From Liolophura sinensis (taxonomy: Eukaryota > Mollusca > Polyplacophora > Chitonida > Chitonidae): DNA of 64,000 nt. Below the pieces are notes generated by a model, which was not told the origin of the DNA, made no database searches, and saw only the letters and a program-made list of their open reading frames with translations. Shown here in pieces: positions 1 to 13,347 of this stretch; position 1 is the stretch's first letter; each line of letters starts with the position of its first letter. The stretch spans positions 18,901,808 through 18,965,807 of the forward strand of contig NC_088301.1 of the NCBI RefSeq assembly GCF_032854445.1. Direction: 5' to 3'. Position numbers and translations under genes: made by a program.

Positions 1-2518
1 TCCACGAAGCGTGACACGAAAACGGCCAGCGAGAGAGCAAATTCATGATTGTTAGCTTTCAGTGCGGGGCGCTTATTATGTGATGCTGGTGTAACTAGCT
101 CCTGGTTCACGTACGAAACAAATTGTATAGGTTTTCACCTCGGCCGACAGCCGGCAGTGATTTATCAAAGCAAAAATTTGTAGTTATACACTGACAGAGA
201 CAGATTGATGGCTCTGCTTTCCTGAAAGTCGAGAGTCTAATGTGAACGACAGACCTATCAACAATGTGTTGTGTATTTGAAGGAAACCTCGGCATAGCTC
301 TACGGTGTCAGACAAATTGGATTCGAGACACCTGCTGGTTGAGTTTGCACGGCCCAGAGGCCTTCAGACTGGGCGTCTATTATTAGGCACCGGCGAATCA
401 CCAGGTCCAGGAGACCGCACAAGTGGAAATAGCGGACAACGACGAACGACTCCCAGAGTTATTTATTTATGCACAAATAATTGCACAGAGCTCTGAATTT
501 ATTATGCCGCACTGCAACAACGTCTGATTTATGGAATATATACTCATCATGAGGTCGTCAAATCGAAATTTCACGATCTTTCTACACACATATATGCACG
601 TATTATACATTCATAATTTTACTTGGGTTGGCTCTGTTGAACCAGTATTTATTTTTCTACGTATCCATGACAACCGATCTGTGATTTCGAAAGTCTTTTG
701 AACTGCCCTGTTGTGTAGGCAATTCAGGAGTGAATGCTGAAATGAAAACGGAATGTGTGATGATCAATTTTTATCTTTTCATCCGCCAGTCACCCTGTTT
801 TCAACCTCTTCCCAAGTGTTTCCCACCGACACTAGTTTTCCATTTGTTTTCTGTATAATCCACAGAATACTCCGCTCGAGCAATCTGTGCTACGTTTCAG
901 CTTGTTCTATTCTTCTTTTGTCGTCCTATTTTGACGATCGTTAATTGCACTTGACTCTGTTTAGCACACCAATCAATGTGACTGTCCACATAGTAATTTT
1001 TTTATCAATTTTTGTGTGGAGTGTAATTATTTTGAAGACAGGCAGAAAAAAAACATTTTCGATATATTCAATTCGGACAGATTTTTTACGCCAATCTACA
1101 ACGAAGCGTAAACCATCCAGTGTAATTAACGCCAGTGACGTGGATCCCACTAACTAGCTAGGGTTTATGTAATCCGAACATCTGTCATGTTTATATATTC
1201 ATTAAGAGTCCTATATACAAAGGAAATAATTGCTCGCCTTAAATATTTGTTCTTGTTCGGTCACCTATATACATTAACGACCATCTTTGCATGTGTTTAG
1301 CAAACACAGACTGAATGCCACGAGCATTGGAAATGATCAATTTATTGTTGTACAGTGGCATCATAGATTAAACTGCTGCATTTTTACCCAGATAGGTATG
1401 TCTTCGAACACATGCATGCACTGTTTATAGGGGAGTTGGAGTTCGAAATCTTTTATCGCTAAAGGTTACAAAAAAGTCTGAATTAAGTATAACAACTCCA
1501 ATATGGTAATTGCGTAACCAGAGGTAACCATTGTTGCGTTCGCACAGATAAAGCTGACACTGATTGAAGCGTCTGAAAAATATTTCATTGGAGAAGATTG
1601 AGAAAAGATGTGTCTTCTATGCATCTAGAACACGATGAGGCAGGTGGTCGGTAAATTAATGTCAGCAAAGCTTGCCTAATATTTTTCACAAGTCACATGA
1701 TACAGTAGGACTGTTTTTACCTTTAGTGGCAAAAGAGTTCGTGCTTGAAACTCCCCTGTTAGCCGCATATCTAGATGTTAACCCGGAAAGGTGCTGACTT
1801 AGCATTATTATTCCTCTCCAAATTAGATACTCAACACAGAAGGTTGAGAGCAGTCGTGGCATGTATATACTTGATGCAATTTATGAAGAGATTACACAGA
1901 TTCTGTGATATTAAATTTGATTACCATTTAATACAGTTTGTTTCGAGTCACATTACGTGCTATTACCATGAATTCAATACAATTGTTTCCACAATATCTT
2001 CTGGTTTTGTATTTATTAGGAAAATGTAACAAACTTTAAAGGAAAGTATTGTTCAGTAGCGAACTACCATACCAGCGCTATAATTATGCATAGTTTCCGC
2101 ACTGTGGTTTAGTTGGCCCTGCATGCTGAATTGTCGCATGGCCACTAAATGTCAATCACATAATCTGACAGACCGACTATACTTACGGTATAGTACTATG
2201 CGTCAGCCGGGTAGACTACTTGATATGTATACTGACGACACCATTTCATAATTCTCCCTACAGCGCAGTAGCCGTTCTTTGCATTCGCTTTAAAACACTG
2301 CCAGCATTAACCAAGTCTGACTTCTACAGTCTGTGTGACGCACCAACAGGCTTGTTTAGCTTTGGACTCACAATTGATGTTTTCGCTCGGAACAATATGT
2401 AATAAAGTTGTTTCATATGTTGGTTAGAATCAAGTGTTGCACATTTTAGAAAAAAGGTTTCTGCTCCCTGACATCATTTGCTACCTCATCAGCGCAGTGA
2501 CCTCGGCATTGTTTAAGA
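1..2518. other. Non-coding stretch, nothing recognised
   Basis: AT-rich sequence with stop codons in all frames at short intervals. The longest open frames are 60-84 codons, with low-complexity or unremarkable translations and no domain I recognise. I see no repeat family member here. An isolated short exon of a gene lying outside the window cannot be excluded. Confidence 0.5.
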
Positions 2519-2547
2519 TTTCTGTACAAATTTTTTTTGTACAGAAA
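2519..2547. repeat. Perfect 12-bp inverted repeat (hairpin)
   Basis: TTTCTGTACAAA (2519-2530) is followed, after a five-T loop, by its exact reverse complement TTTGTACAGAAA (2536-2547). It stands alone in AT-rich DNA with no gene beside it, so a terminator or transcript role has no support. It could be the core of a decayed palindromic transposon or a chance snap-back. Confidence 0.75.
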
Positions 2548-2981
2548 AATTTTGGTGGCGGCAGTCATGTAAAGTTAGTGTAGACAGGGGTGCATGCGTT
2601 GTAAGGGGTATGCTATTTTATCTGAAACGTTAATTGGCTAGCGAAAAAGTTTGAATATGAGCACGTTTTGGTTCGCTTTGTTAACGTCCCGCCTCCAAAG
2701 TCTTAACCTTTGACTCACGTGATACCGAGAAGACGGTATGCAGTTGCAAAATGACAGAGGTTTCAAATGAGGATCTACTCCAAACAGAGTCGCACAGTGT
2801 GGCAAATCCAATTGATCAATAAGGATAACGTGAGGTGGACTAGTAATCGTCATAAATGATCAACCCCACCATAAAATCATGATGCTAATCTGCCTGCTAC
2901 GGTTGATAGTGGACCGAGAAAAATTGTACTGTGATATGCAAAATCATCTCATTGTTATACTTTCAGGGTTTTTTTTATTTG
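2548..2981. other. Non-coding stretch, nothing recognised
   Basis: No repeat or gene-like signal was seen. The open frames here are below 75 codons and have no recognisable motif. Confidence 0.5.
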
Positions 2982-3259
2982 CGTATGTACGTATGCTTGA
3001 GGCTTTACGTCGTATTTAACAAATATGCTGACCAGGAGTTATCAGGTGTGTGTACATATGCTGTGTCTTTTTATGGCAGGGCGAGTCTATGCAGCCAAAG
3101 TGCTGCCATCACTGAAGTATTATGCCGAAGACACTAGACATAGACTGACACTAAGCGGCAAGCAACAAGTAACTCTTTGGTATGAACCAACCCATGTTTG
3201 CTCCCCGGGTCTCCCGACTTTGAGGCGGACGCTTCAACCATAACGCCACCGAAGCGGTG
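2982..3259 (-). mobile_element. tRNA-derived SINE-3, diverged copy
   Basis: The right edge, read on the minus strand, begins with the SINE-3 head (ACCGCTTCGGTGGC) and then a tRNA-like segment. The left edge carries the shared 3' end (TTACGTCGTATTTAAC on the plus strand) and a decayed GTATGTACGTATG tail. The middle has the family signatures GGCAGGGCGAG and TGCCGAAGACA. It is non-autonomous and short open frames across it are not genes. It is related to the copies at 13348 and 18711. Confidence 0.75.
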
Positions 3260-4577
3260 TTTTTTTTATTTGAGAAAGTTACGGCTAATCATTAATGACA
3301 TTGATCTATCTGCCAATTATTCAGATTGCCTTTCGGTTAACAAAGCAGTATGTTTGAGTGTGATGACAAGGAAGCCTAATCGCTATCACCAAACAGCTGT
3401 GGAGAAGATTGATTCAAGCAAATATACATGCAAATCATTCGATGAATACTTCAGTACTGCTCTATACACCGGACATAAGCAATATTCCATCATAGACGTT
3501 AAATTCGTCACTTCTGTTGTGAGTTATTTCTTGTTTTATGTCAAATAAACCTCACATACATGTAATTTCTTTGCTTGGAGTCATGAAGCCAGCATCTCCA
3601 TTCCAGTATGTGCGGGGAGTGATAGCCATGGAATGATCAATGAAAGACCAATTAATTACTGTATGACTCCATGTCTTGCTAGCTACTTACATCAGCACTA
3701 TTTCCACCATTGCCACACAGAAACGTTAACAAAGCCATGCTGCAGGGAATGCGACACAGGCGGTTGTCCGTGTCAACTTTATCTGTATGAACGCAACAAG
3801 GGTTTCCTCTAGTTACGCCATTACTATATTGGAGTCGCTATGTTTAATTCAGACTATATTATACATCTAGTGGCGGTAATTTATTTATTTGTTTATTTGA
3901 TTGGTCTTCAACATTGTACTCGAGAATATCTTGCGTATAGTTTGGGGCTGGGTTCCAAACACCCACCCCCCAAAACGATACTCCATAGTCTGATATGCTC
4001 AATTTCATCCAAAGTTGTATCTATAAAATATATACTAGAGAAGTGAGAGCTAAATAATTCCACTAACACAGATGTTTGTACTATATACATGGTTTGTGAT
4101 ACGCTGTACTTTGTTTCATACTCATTTAAAATATGTCGGAATATGTCCGTCTATATGGTTACAATCGTGATCAAATGCGACAACATCTCTTTGAGACACA
4201 TTAGGTGAAGAACACCTTTGTACTGGTGAAGCTGAATTTTTCAGCTTTTTCAAGTCAAACCTAACTATATTAGATGATGTACTACATTAAGAGTAACTGC
4301 ACTCACTGTTAACAAATAAATAAAACTAGCATTAGTGTTAATACTTATCTAATATATAATATATATAGATCACCAGATCCAGCATCTGCTCAAGTTGGCA
4401 ATGTTTGATTACTGAACTCATTTACCCAGTCTTGTTAATAACATCCCCTGTTTTAGTCGCCAAAAAGCGCCCTCTGCTTATTTGTGAAAGTTGCTTCTTT
4501 CACTTACCTTTACCCGGGAAGATTATTCGGTGTGGTAATTTTTGGCGGTGTTCGCTTTCCATACAAGGAAACAGGGC
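3260..4577. other. Non-coding stretch with one SINE remnant
   Basis: A short SINE-1 remnant lies at 3877-3938; otherwise I see AT-rich sequence only. One open frame of 116 codons (3198-3548) overlaps the SINE-3 head at its start and has no recognisable domain, so it is not called as a gene. Confidence 0.45.
3877..3938 (-). mobile_element. SINE-1 3'-end remnant
   Basis: The stretch reads TTTATTTATTTG, then TTTGATTGGT, then a diverged GTACTCGAGAATAT. This is the minus-strand orientation of the SINE-1 tail and 3' terminus. Only about 60 bp can be matched, so this is an old, truncated insertion. Confidence 0.55.
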
Positions 4578-4711
4578 TGATGTCAGTGTAAGGTGACTGA
4601 AGTGTCTTCGACATGATATACTTCAGTAGAAGACAGTATATGTACACACACCTAATGACTCCTCGTCGTCATACGACTAAGAAATTGTTAAGTACGACGT
4701 AAAAACCCAAG
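4578..4711 (+). mobile_element. SINE-3 3' half, internally deleted
   Basis: GTGTCTTCGACATGATATACTTCAG, interrupted relative to other copies by loss of the GGCAGGG block, leads into AAGACAGTATATGTACACAC, then GTCGTCATACGACTAAGAAAT and GTTAAGTACGACGTAAAAACCC. The order matches the copy at 18711-19076 read in reverse. The element ends directly in the ACAT microsatellite, which is its own expanded tail. Confidence 0.75.
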
Positions 4712-4897
4712 CATACATACATACATACATACATACACACATACATACATACATACATACATACTTACATACACACATACATACATACATACATACATAC
4801 ATACATACATACATACATACATACATACATACATACATACATACATACATACATACATACATACATACATACATAAATACATACATACATACATACA
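4712..4897. repeat. (ACAT)n microsatellite, about 186 bp
   Basis: A nearly pure tetranucleotide run with a few variant units (ACAC, ACTT, AAAT). It starts at the tail of the SINE-3 fragment on its left. Both minus-strand open frames through it (Met-Tyr-Val-Cys repeats) come from the repeat and are not genes. Confidence 0.97.
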
Positions 4898-7219
4898 CAA
4901 ATTCGTTTTAAGTTTGAGAGCCTAATTATCAGCACGTGCCTATTTCACGCTTGACAGTGAATTACATGTATAGCGTTTGGCGCTCTACCTCATCACTACC
5001 CCTTTCCAAGCTTTCCTAACCTATTGACACATGTGGTACTCGTGCTACAGATGAGATGGACAAGTGCGAGTATGTGGAGATGATATTGATACTGGAAACT
5101 AAGGAGCTATACCGGTTTTTCCTTGGAGAGCCTGCAAGTTTACATGCTAATAGCTTGAGTCCACCTGCAAACTATCAGCCGGTTGCGCAATACAGTCTGA
5201 CAGACTTGATTAATTGCCTGTCCACAGTGCCTCTATGGCTATTCAATGGGCGGATTTTTTTTCCAGTTTTCCAAGTCAGTTATCAATTAGTTAGTCAGGA
5301 TTCCAGATGTGAATTTGTAAATAAAATGGACAGGGTGTCCGGCATTTAGCATGTTTCTGACAAGTCAGAATGCCAGAGATTACATTTTCACATTATTAGT
5401 TCAATTCTACTTACCTGTACTCACCCGTTGTTAAGTGTGATGGCAGAACACCCATCGCTGGATAAAGTAAGGAGAGTTGTGGAAATAAAACGACAAACAG
5501 CATTTGACAAGTCATAGATTAATTTCATCAGGCGACATTTAATAGAAGAAAAAATACACATACAAATAGTAGCCTTACAATGGTGACTAAGGTATTTCGA
5601 TACGCAACACAACGTCAAACGCGTTTACCATGATGACATACATTTTCTGTATATGTTCTCACTGAAGTTACGCCAAACACAAATTGGGTCTGACTCGCAC
5701 AACAGGCCACTGGGATATATTTTATATACTATTTTACAAATCAAACTGACTTAATCATGATAACTTTGTACTTTCTATTAACGTATTATTCTAATAACGT
5801 AAAAAGCACAATGGGTGGACAAAAATGTAATAAATGAAGATAGGCTAATCAACAGTTACAAAGAATTCCTATAACTCGAGGACAGACTCAAATTTAGCCT
5901 ATTTATGTTTGAAGGTGCTCTATTTTTGGAGAACCTGACGACGGAATGGTGGCAGAGCGAAGGAATTTCGCTAATTAACCTACCAGAAGCTGACTTCTCC
6001 AAAAAGTGCTTTATCATTTAGCGCATATAAGCAAGGCATTGTTAGCTAGGCTCAACCCAAACAACCTAGACAGCAGTGACCTTGAATTTGGAAGCAGCAG
6101 TTTTAAAGCTGAAAATAAAGGAAAGAAAACATTCCAGAAGCCAACTACACGTCCAGTTTATAATGCACTCGTTCCGCATACCGGGAATCCCGTTTGCTTT
6201 CTTTGGTACACGGATAAAAGTACTTAGTACTGACCAGATCTGGGCAAGCTGTTTCACAGCCATCCACTGAAATCTGGTAGCGATTAACAGCTGACTTGAA
6301 TCACACGATGGACGTTGTATTATTAATGGCATCTGAACAGCGTGCCACATGAACAATAGCGATTTTACAAACGGTTTGATAGTCGAGTCAGAAATCAATG
6401 TCAGGCGGTAAATAAGCTATTGCACGCGTTTACAAGCTGTCGTTTTTATGTACAAAGCCGTCATTTACCGACGGCCAGTTATCATGCAGTAATTAGATCC
6501 ACACAGGATATGATTCATATTGGTTTAGTTAATAGAAATCTGCAGGAGATTTTGGAAACGGCTCCTTAGGTCTTTCAATAACGGCGTGATTTGTCACGCT
6601 GCATCTACCCACGTGAGAAATATAGTTTAATAGAACAAATGACACAGTCAGCTAATGTCAGAGATCACGGGTCATATTAGACCATATACTGACCTCACCA
6701 GAAGAGGAGTGTCAACATACATTTTATTTCCATGTTTCCACCCAACGTTAATAGGATAAACACTATCAACTCTCGTACGCAAATGCACTCTCCAGGCATA
6801 AAACGCGTTTATGGTCAAAGTATTCTATGTGTTAGTATAAAACAAACAGCATTTTTGTTTATCATACGGGCAACTGAAAACTATGCGTAAAAATATTTTC
6901 ATTCATTTTTTCAGATTTCTTTCACAGTGTTGAAAGGCATTCAAATAATTGAAAGCTATGGTTTATGAGCCACTCTGACGGTTTCTAGGAACTCTGACGT
7001 CAGATCAACTTCTTTTCCTGATGGTCACCAGAAGGGAGGATTTTTTTAACATTATTTCAGTTATCGTTTACTCATGGGTAAAGAGAGTTATTCCAACATT
7101 CAGTGTCGTGATTAGAGTTGGAAAAACTTTCCGTGACGTCAGAGTTCATAGCCACTAATAATATGGTCCATAAAGCCCACTGTAGATTTCAAATGTTTGA
7201 ACGCCTTTAACTCTTTTCC
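4898..7219. other. Non-coding stretch, nothing recognised
   Basis: Open frames of up to 110 codons occur (for example 5056-5349 on + and 6066-6398 on -) but they show no domain, signal peptide or convincing splice context. No repeats of the families seen elsewhere were found. A lineage-specific exon is possible but unsupported. Confidence 0.4.
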
Positions 7220-7364
7220 GCACATGTGAAGGTCTTCCAGCAACGTTGTGGCTTTCCCCTGGGCTCTGGCCGGTTTCCTCCCACCATAATGCTGGCCGCC
7301 GTCATATAAGTGAAATATTTTTGAGTACGGTGTTAAACACCAATCAAGTAAATAAATAAATGAA
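7220..7364 (+). mobile_element. SINE-1, 5'-truncated
   Basis: It contains GTGAAGGTCTTCCAGCAAC, then GGCTCTGGCCGGTTTCCTCC, CACCATAATGCTGGCCGCCG, TATAAGTGAAATATTTTTGAG and AAACACCAATCAAGTAAATA. The head and A/B boxes are missing. 5' truncation is usual for LINE-mobilised elements. Confidence 0.9.
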
Positions 7365-8310
7365 TACTTTTCACAATAATCAATAAATGAAATGTATATA
7401 AAATGAATGTATATTCATGTATAGTTTTAAGTGGTCTATTTAGTGCTGCTTACTTCGATTTTTAGAGGCCTTTCCCTTTAAGTAGTTGCAATACCTCAGC
7501 TAATGGGAAACTGTTCCCACCCAAAGTAATTCTAAGCTGTGTATTTTCTTGTTCATTTCAACCTTTGCAATGAAGTTTTGTAGACGCAATTATGTAGTCA
7601 TGTAGTACAGCTTCAAACGCCTATACAGTGCATGTAACCCCGTTTAGCGAACAGTCCTCTGCCAACAGTGTAAACAGTATCGTACAAAACGACCAACATT
7701 TTCTCGTCTTATAGCAATCTTTTGCTTTCTGGAAAACATTTACCAGAAGTAAACCTCATATCCAGAACGTCCTAGCACTGTATTTTTCGTTCATCTAAGT
7801 AAACTTTCGCTTGTACTTGAACTCATTACTGATACAACAGATAAACTTGTCTACCTGTCATATCTGTGGACATTCCACAGCACTAATGGTTAGTGTTTCT
7901 GTGGTGCGGTACACGTGCCTGGGTTAACATTTCTTGCCAATGCCAGGCTGTGCAAAACATGTTTTTACAACTCTATAAATAATCATATGAGCGCAAAAGA
8001 TAATCTAAAACCATATATAATGGGAAAACAATAATATCTAACAAATGTTGTACTCTACGGAGAGAAAGGAAGTTGCGCGCACTCAGGAAATTTTGAGACT
8101 AACAATGTTCTAAAGAATACAGGAAACTTCACATCAGCGATTGTCTAACTCACGAGAATGTGTTAAATTAGTTGGATACACGAAGCAGACTAAACTAACA
8201 TCGATTCTAAATTAATTTTTCTAAAGCTATATGTAGAATTGTGGTGTCAGATGAAAGGTATGTCTTGCAATATCACAGAAGTGAACAACACTTCTCACCA
8301 CTCAGTATGT
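7365..8310. other. Non-coding stretch, nothing recognised
   Basis: AT-rich sequence with no long open frame on either strand and no repeat recognised. Confidence 0.5.
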
Positions 8311-8461
8311 TTTATTTATTTATATGATTGGCGTTTTACGCCGTACTCAAGGATATTTTACTTATACGTCGGCGGCCAGCATTATGATGGGAGGAAACCG
8401 GGTAGAGCCCGAGGAAACACACGATCATCCTCAGGTTACTGGAAGACCTTCCCATACACAA
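8311..8461 (-). mobile_element. SINE-1, 5'-truncated
   Basis: Read on the plus strand it begins TTTATTTATTTATATGATTGG and carries GCGTTTTACGCCGTACTCAA, GGCGGCCAGCATTATGATGG, GGAGGAAACCGGG and AAGACCTTCCCA, the minus-strand order of SINE-1. Two short overlapping plus-strand frames are a by-product. The tRNA-like head is absent. Confidence 0.9.
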
Positions 8462-9667
8462 CATGATCCCTCACTCCTATATAATCCAGCTTCTATACAG
8501 GCTTCACTGGTCTTGGAATACCGTGGAGGTGACAGCACTTCTCAACATCCTACATGAATTCCCCTACCCCTGGATAACCAGGATTCCGAAGAGAATCTAT
8601 ATAGGTTTTCCTGGACTTTGAATAAAATGAGTTATATTTAAGCCCTGCTTTTCATCACCCTATGAATCATATGTCCCCTGGAACCGGAGACTGGAATGGG
8701 AAAGCTGAACCGGTTTATCCTGTTCTTCGAGTAAGCTAACAAGAAGGAATGACCGATGCATAATCATAAGCTGCGAAGAATATACACAATAAAAAGTGCT
8801 CCCACGATCAAGAACAAGAGCACGACGGTAAATAACAGCCACGCCCCCAAAACAGATGCTTGTAGTAAATAAAAAGGGTTAAGCTATATAGGTTAATATC
8901 TGTATATGCTGTCTAGTACAGGATCAGATGATCGTATAGAGGCAACATCATTCCCCGGAAGGCCTGAGATGCAGACACCCCAGTAGGATTACTCACTAGG
9001 GATTATGAGATAAACCTATGAAAGATTAACACGAAAATACATTAAATATGAAGCTTACAGAAATCTGGGCAGGACTGAGTCATATGCCACATAGCTCGAG
9101 GCCAGACTACATGTGTATGTGCACATTTATGAGTATAATCATCAGGTTGGATATATGAAACGTTGTAGTCAAAGCATAGTCGAGATACAAAGTTCGATTT
9201 AACGGCATCTTATAAACCAGCATGGTAAATGACGATTTGGATACTCATACCATTTACTCTCCAGGAATATTGCTTGCGCCATTCCAGCATCAGTGAATAC
9301 TGTCTCTTTACATGACTCTGACAAATCTTGCATTATATATGAATTGTTTTTGCGATTACTGACTAGGAATGTCCATTATGGCTCTTACGACACCTAGAAC
9401 TGGCAATTGTTAGATCACTGAGGCTGATCACAGTTTACATCGTCAGATCGTCTTTGTGCCACACTGTGTACACCCGTAAAGAAAATCGAAAGAAAACGGG
9501 TGTAAGCGTCATATTAGACCACGAAAGACAGTGTGTTTAAAATGCTGTATTTTTTACAGGTTGATCTCGTCTCGTGAATAGATCAAAACAGAAGATTTGT
9601 AAGACAGGCTACATGGGCAATATCTTGGTATACTATTCGTAGTTTTTTTTATTATATTAGTATTTGA
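8462..9667. other. Non-coding stretch, nothing recognised
   Basis: No frame above 60 codons looks coding, and no repeat was recognised between the two flanking SINE pieces. Confidence 0.45.
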
Positions 9668-9797
9668 TTTCCCAATAATCTCTGTAGGTTTCCTTTGGGC
9701 TGTGCTCGGTTTTCTTTCATAATGCTGGCCGCCGTCACATAAGTAAAATATTCTTGAGTACGACGTAAAACATCGATCAAATTGAAAAATAAATATA
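9668..9797 (+). mobile_element. SINE-1 3' half, diverged
   Basis: A diverged GGTTTCCTTTGGGCTGTGCTC, then CATAATGCTGGCCGCCGTCA, TAAGTAAAATATTCTTGAG and TACGACGTAAAACATCGATC lead to a degenerate A-rich tail. The head is missing. Confidence 0.85.
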
Positions 9798-10039
9798 TCC
9801 TCTCTATGCAAGCAGTCATAATGTCAAGTTATAGCTGTTACATGTAGGTTTTTTTACATACATTATTAGATGAATAAATTTCACAAAATGCCTTTATCTG
9901 AAGCTTCTCGGTGGCAAAATTGTATTCAAACTTTACTCTGAAACGTTGTTTATTGATATTTACATATTAAAATAGCTACTGAATTCATTTGTTGGTGAGG
10001 TAATATTTCATCTGAGATGTATACTTTACTATTTTAATT

Positions 10040-10170
10040 ATTTATATTATGGTGGGAGGAACCTCCAACGCCACGACCATCCACAGGTTGCTAACAGACC
10101 TTCGCACGTAGGATTGGAAAGGAAGCCAGCATGAGCTGACTGTATTGGTGAGAGGTCTCCTGGGTCATTT
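10040..10170 (-). mobile_element. SINE-1 body fragment
   Basis: The fragment has ATTATGGTGGGAGGAA, CCACGACCATCCACAGGTTG, GGAAGCCAGCATGAGCTGA and TGGTGAGAGGTCTCCTGGGTC, that is, the middle and part of the head of SINE-1 in reverse orientation. The 3' terminal motif is lost, and the CGGGCAGAGCCCGGG block is deleted. Confidence 0.8.
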
Positions 10171-13100
10171 AAGCTACTATACCTATGTAGTCATGTATCC
10201 TTAAAGCCTACATGTAGCAGTATGTCACTGTGAAATCACTTAGCGCTAATAATCTTTAGGGTATAATTAGTATCTCATCTCGTCTACAAATAGTTCGTTG
10301 AACGGAAAGCCATCTCTGCTGTCCGAGGTGGAAGACGGCACATTGAAGTAGCCAGACGCAAACCACGCGTGTATACGTAGTTCATTTGCGATGCACACGG
10401 TTCTTCCTTAAAAACAAAATGATCATCTTACTCGACACAATCACGCGGCGAGAACATCCATCACAACATAATAATGAGCTCCAAGTCCGAGAAAAAATTG
10501 TGGGTCAACTGACCTGCTGGTATTTTTAGGTTCGTTAAACCAGTGTTTTACAGAATCTGTCAGTAGTCCAACTCTCATGGAAATTTGCAGAACAATGAAT
10601 TTCGACAAAGTGACATCTACACTGATGATATCCCTGAGAAGTCTGATCAGTCTGTGGACACATAGTGGAACATACACACATGTTAGGGTACTAGAGATTA
10701 TTTTGGGCCTTAGACATCAATATTGTCTTGAGGTAAAAGTGTTAAAATTTCTACTTCTAGTATCAAAACTGTACGCATTGCAACGAGGATGCCAATGCTG
10801 CCAATGCTGCATTACAATGGTTCTGTACTATATGCCCCTCACTGATCAAATATACAATACATGAGAGCACGGGACAATCAAGAACTCAGTCAAAGGTGAA
10901 AAAGTTGTCAAACATAGTACAAGACGAGGCTGTCGTAGAAAGTAGACTACACACACGTAATGAGCTGGGATATCGATCGATATCAGGGATTGGATCCAAC
11001 ATTATCCTAACTCGAGGAACTGGAATACAGTGCCAAATTGCCTAATAAAATCCGACACATTTCACCACAATATATAGTTCAGCCCTGATCATTTGTGGAT
11101 TGTATTCGATCCCTTTTCACCAAGAACAACCAATAGTCCATACTTTACTTTACTGTGATAAACATCAATCGAGTTGCTTTTTGATCGAGTTAAAGCAACT
11201 GCCAGAGCCTCTTTTCTACTTTAATAAAACTCGACGTCTTAATGTCTTTAATTGATTATTTTAACGTTTGAATGAATAAATCCGATCGGACACTTTAATG
11301 ACCGACATCTTTTTAAATATTACAGAGGAACTACGTTTGTTTCTTGGACCCAAATATGCTGTCTCGTTCATCGAATGTATACATTAACAAATATAGGGAC
11401 TGCATTCTGCTCTGAATTGTTGTCCTATCGATTTGATGGGCCAAAAATGCTTCTTGAATCTGATACCCTAACGCTCATTTTAATTTGATCCGATCAATTT
11501 TCTAATGAAAACCCAGCTGATAATCCAGGCTGGACTTATCTCTTTGTTGACACCGGAATAGTCTTGCATGATCAGAAGATGGAATACGATCGTGCTTGCT
11601 TCCAGTACCGGCTCCACTCCGTGACTCTAACCGAGACGCTGTCCTTCATCATGGAGACCAACAAAAACGTTTCTATCTAATAAACTTGCAGACGGAAACT
11701 AACTTAGTTTCCCCGATTACGGATCAATATACAGGCACTAGCCTCATCGTCCTAACCCCCAGTCGGCTTGTACTGTAAAACTCACCAAATGCTGTAATCC
11801 AATTATCCGTCTCCAACACCCCTGATTGTTCTCAACCTCTTTTCTCCATTTCAGTAAACGTATCCTACAAGAGAATCACGCAGAAAAAAGCTCCAATATT
11901 CTATGGTAGTTTAAGTCCGCACTATGCCATAGAGTCACTCAAACCAGGCTAGTCTTGCCGTCCATATTTGTTGACTTAAGCCTTGGGGTTCTCAGTATTT
12001 ACCCACAGATATTGTAGCCCATTGATTAGCAGTACTTTCTGCCTCGTTGTATAATAATGCCAGGGACTTTGATGACAACACAAGGGCCCAGTTTTCGCAC
12101 GGTATTTTGAATGTCACTATTACCGTACGATTGTTTTATATGAGTAATTATCGTACATGCACGACATCTTTACAGAACTGGGCCGCGTTGTTTCATGTGT
12201 TCCAATTAAAGTTTGCTTCCCTGTGCAGAGAGAGTCGGTTATAATCCCAGCTGCTCTTAATTTTTCTGAACCAAATTTTTATCTGCTTCTTTTTTAATTT
12301 GCTGGTGGGTTTGTATTTACATGAACAGTTTGACTAAAATTTTGATGGTTATATATTACCATTTGCCAGCTATAACGCTGTGGTCTCTGCTCTGGTTTCA
12401 CTCTCATATAATCTTTAATTATATGAAGAATACTTCGTGTAAACGGAAATGGTTAGTTTTATGGAAGAAGTAAAGCGGAGAACCCGAAGTAAACCACCGT
12501 TCATTAACAAGTAAGCGACGGTATTTTCTACGAGTCACACACAGTTTTACATGTGACCTCCAAAGGTCTACAACAAATACCACATCTACAGCATTACCAG
12601 CGCTGTCTGACGTTTATTGCCAAAAACCCACCGACAACAGTTTCTTCTTTATAATTAAACACATCATTTCCAGTTTTATTGTATTTTGTAAAATCAAGGA
12701 ATCTCTTCACATGAATAATTTACTTAGTCAAGTATCGGTTCTGTGACTTTTTTGAGCATGCTTGGCCATCAATAAAACCCGTCGTGGTGTGGGTGTTGGA
12801 CACAAGAAGTATACCGTGTCTTAAATGTTAGGAAAAGACAAACAAGAAATGTTGCCAGCTAGTAATAAGTCAAGATTTGTTTCTTTTTTACGTTAGTGGA
12901 TTGAGTGTAATTCTATTAGTTTCTTCAGTAGATCTTTTCCTTATATACCTGTTTGTTCACGATAACTAAACCCACGGGGGTTTCTTTTACAACAACCCAA
13001 GCGCCTCCCGCCGTCACGTGATCAGCACAATTAATTGATGGACTGTCCACAAATGCTTGCTTCTTTTCCGGAGGATGTTTATCCGTGGACTTGCGTGGCA

Positions 13101-13347
13101 GAAAGAACGTGTAAATGGAATGAATTATTAAGTGGCCTTGGTGTCATTATTATACGTACAAACTATACTATTTTGAACACATGAGGGGATTTCATAGCAA
13201 AAATGTTCGGCTCAGATGTTGTCGTTGTTGCGTGGGGGAAACATATATTAAAAGTTGCATTCTCAAATGTTGAGCACTGTGTATACTCTTAAATAGATAC
13301 TAAGGCAAATTCTCATGTTCTTTGCTGTAAAATTCAGTCTCTTAAAG
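10171..13347. other. Long non-coding stretch
   Basis: About 3.2 kb without an open frame above 95 codons. I could not recognise any protein, RNA or repeat in it. A tiny duplication, two copies of CCAATGCTG at 10791-10809, is the only local structure seen. Confidence 0.45.

Noticed and set aside
4677-4900. Two minus-strand frames with Met-Tyr-Val-Cys repeats
   Set aside because: Both are translations of the ACAT microsatellite in different frames.
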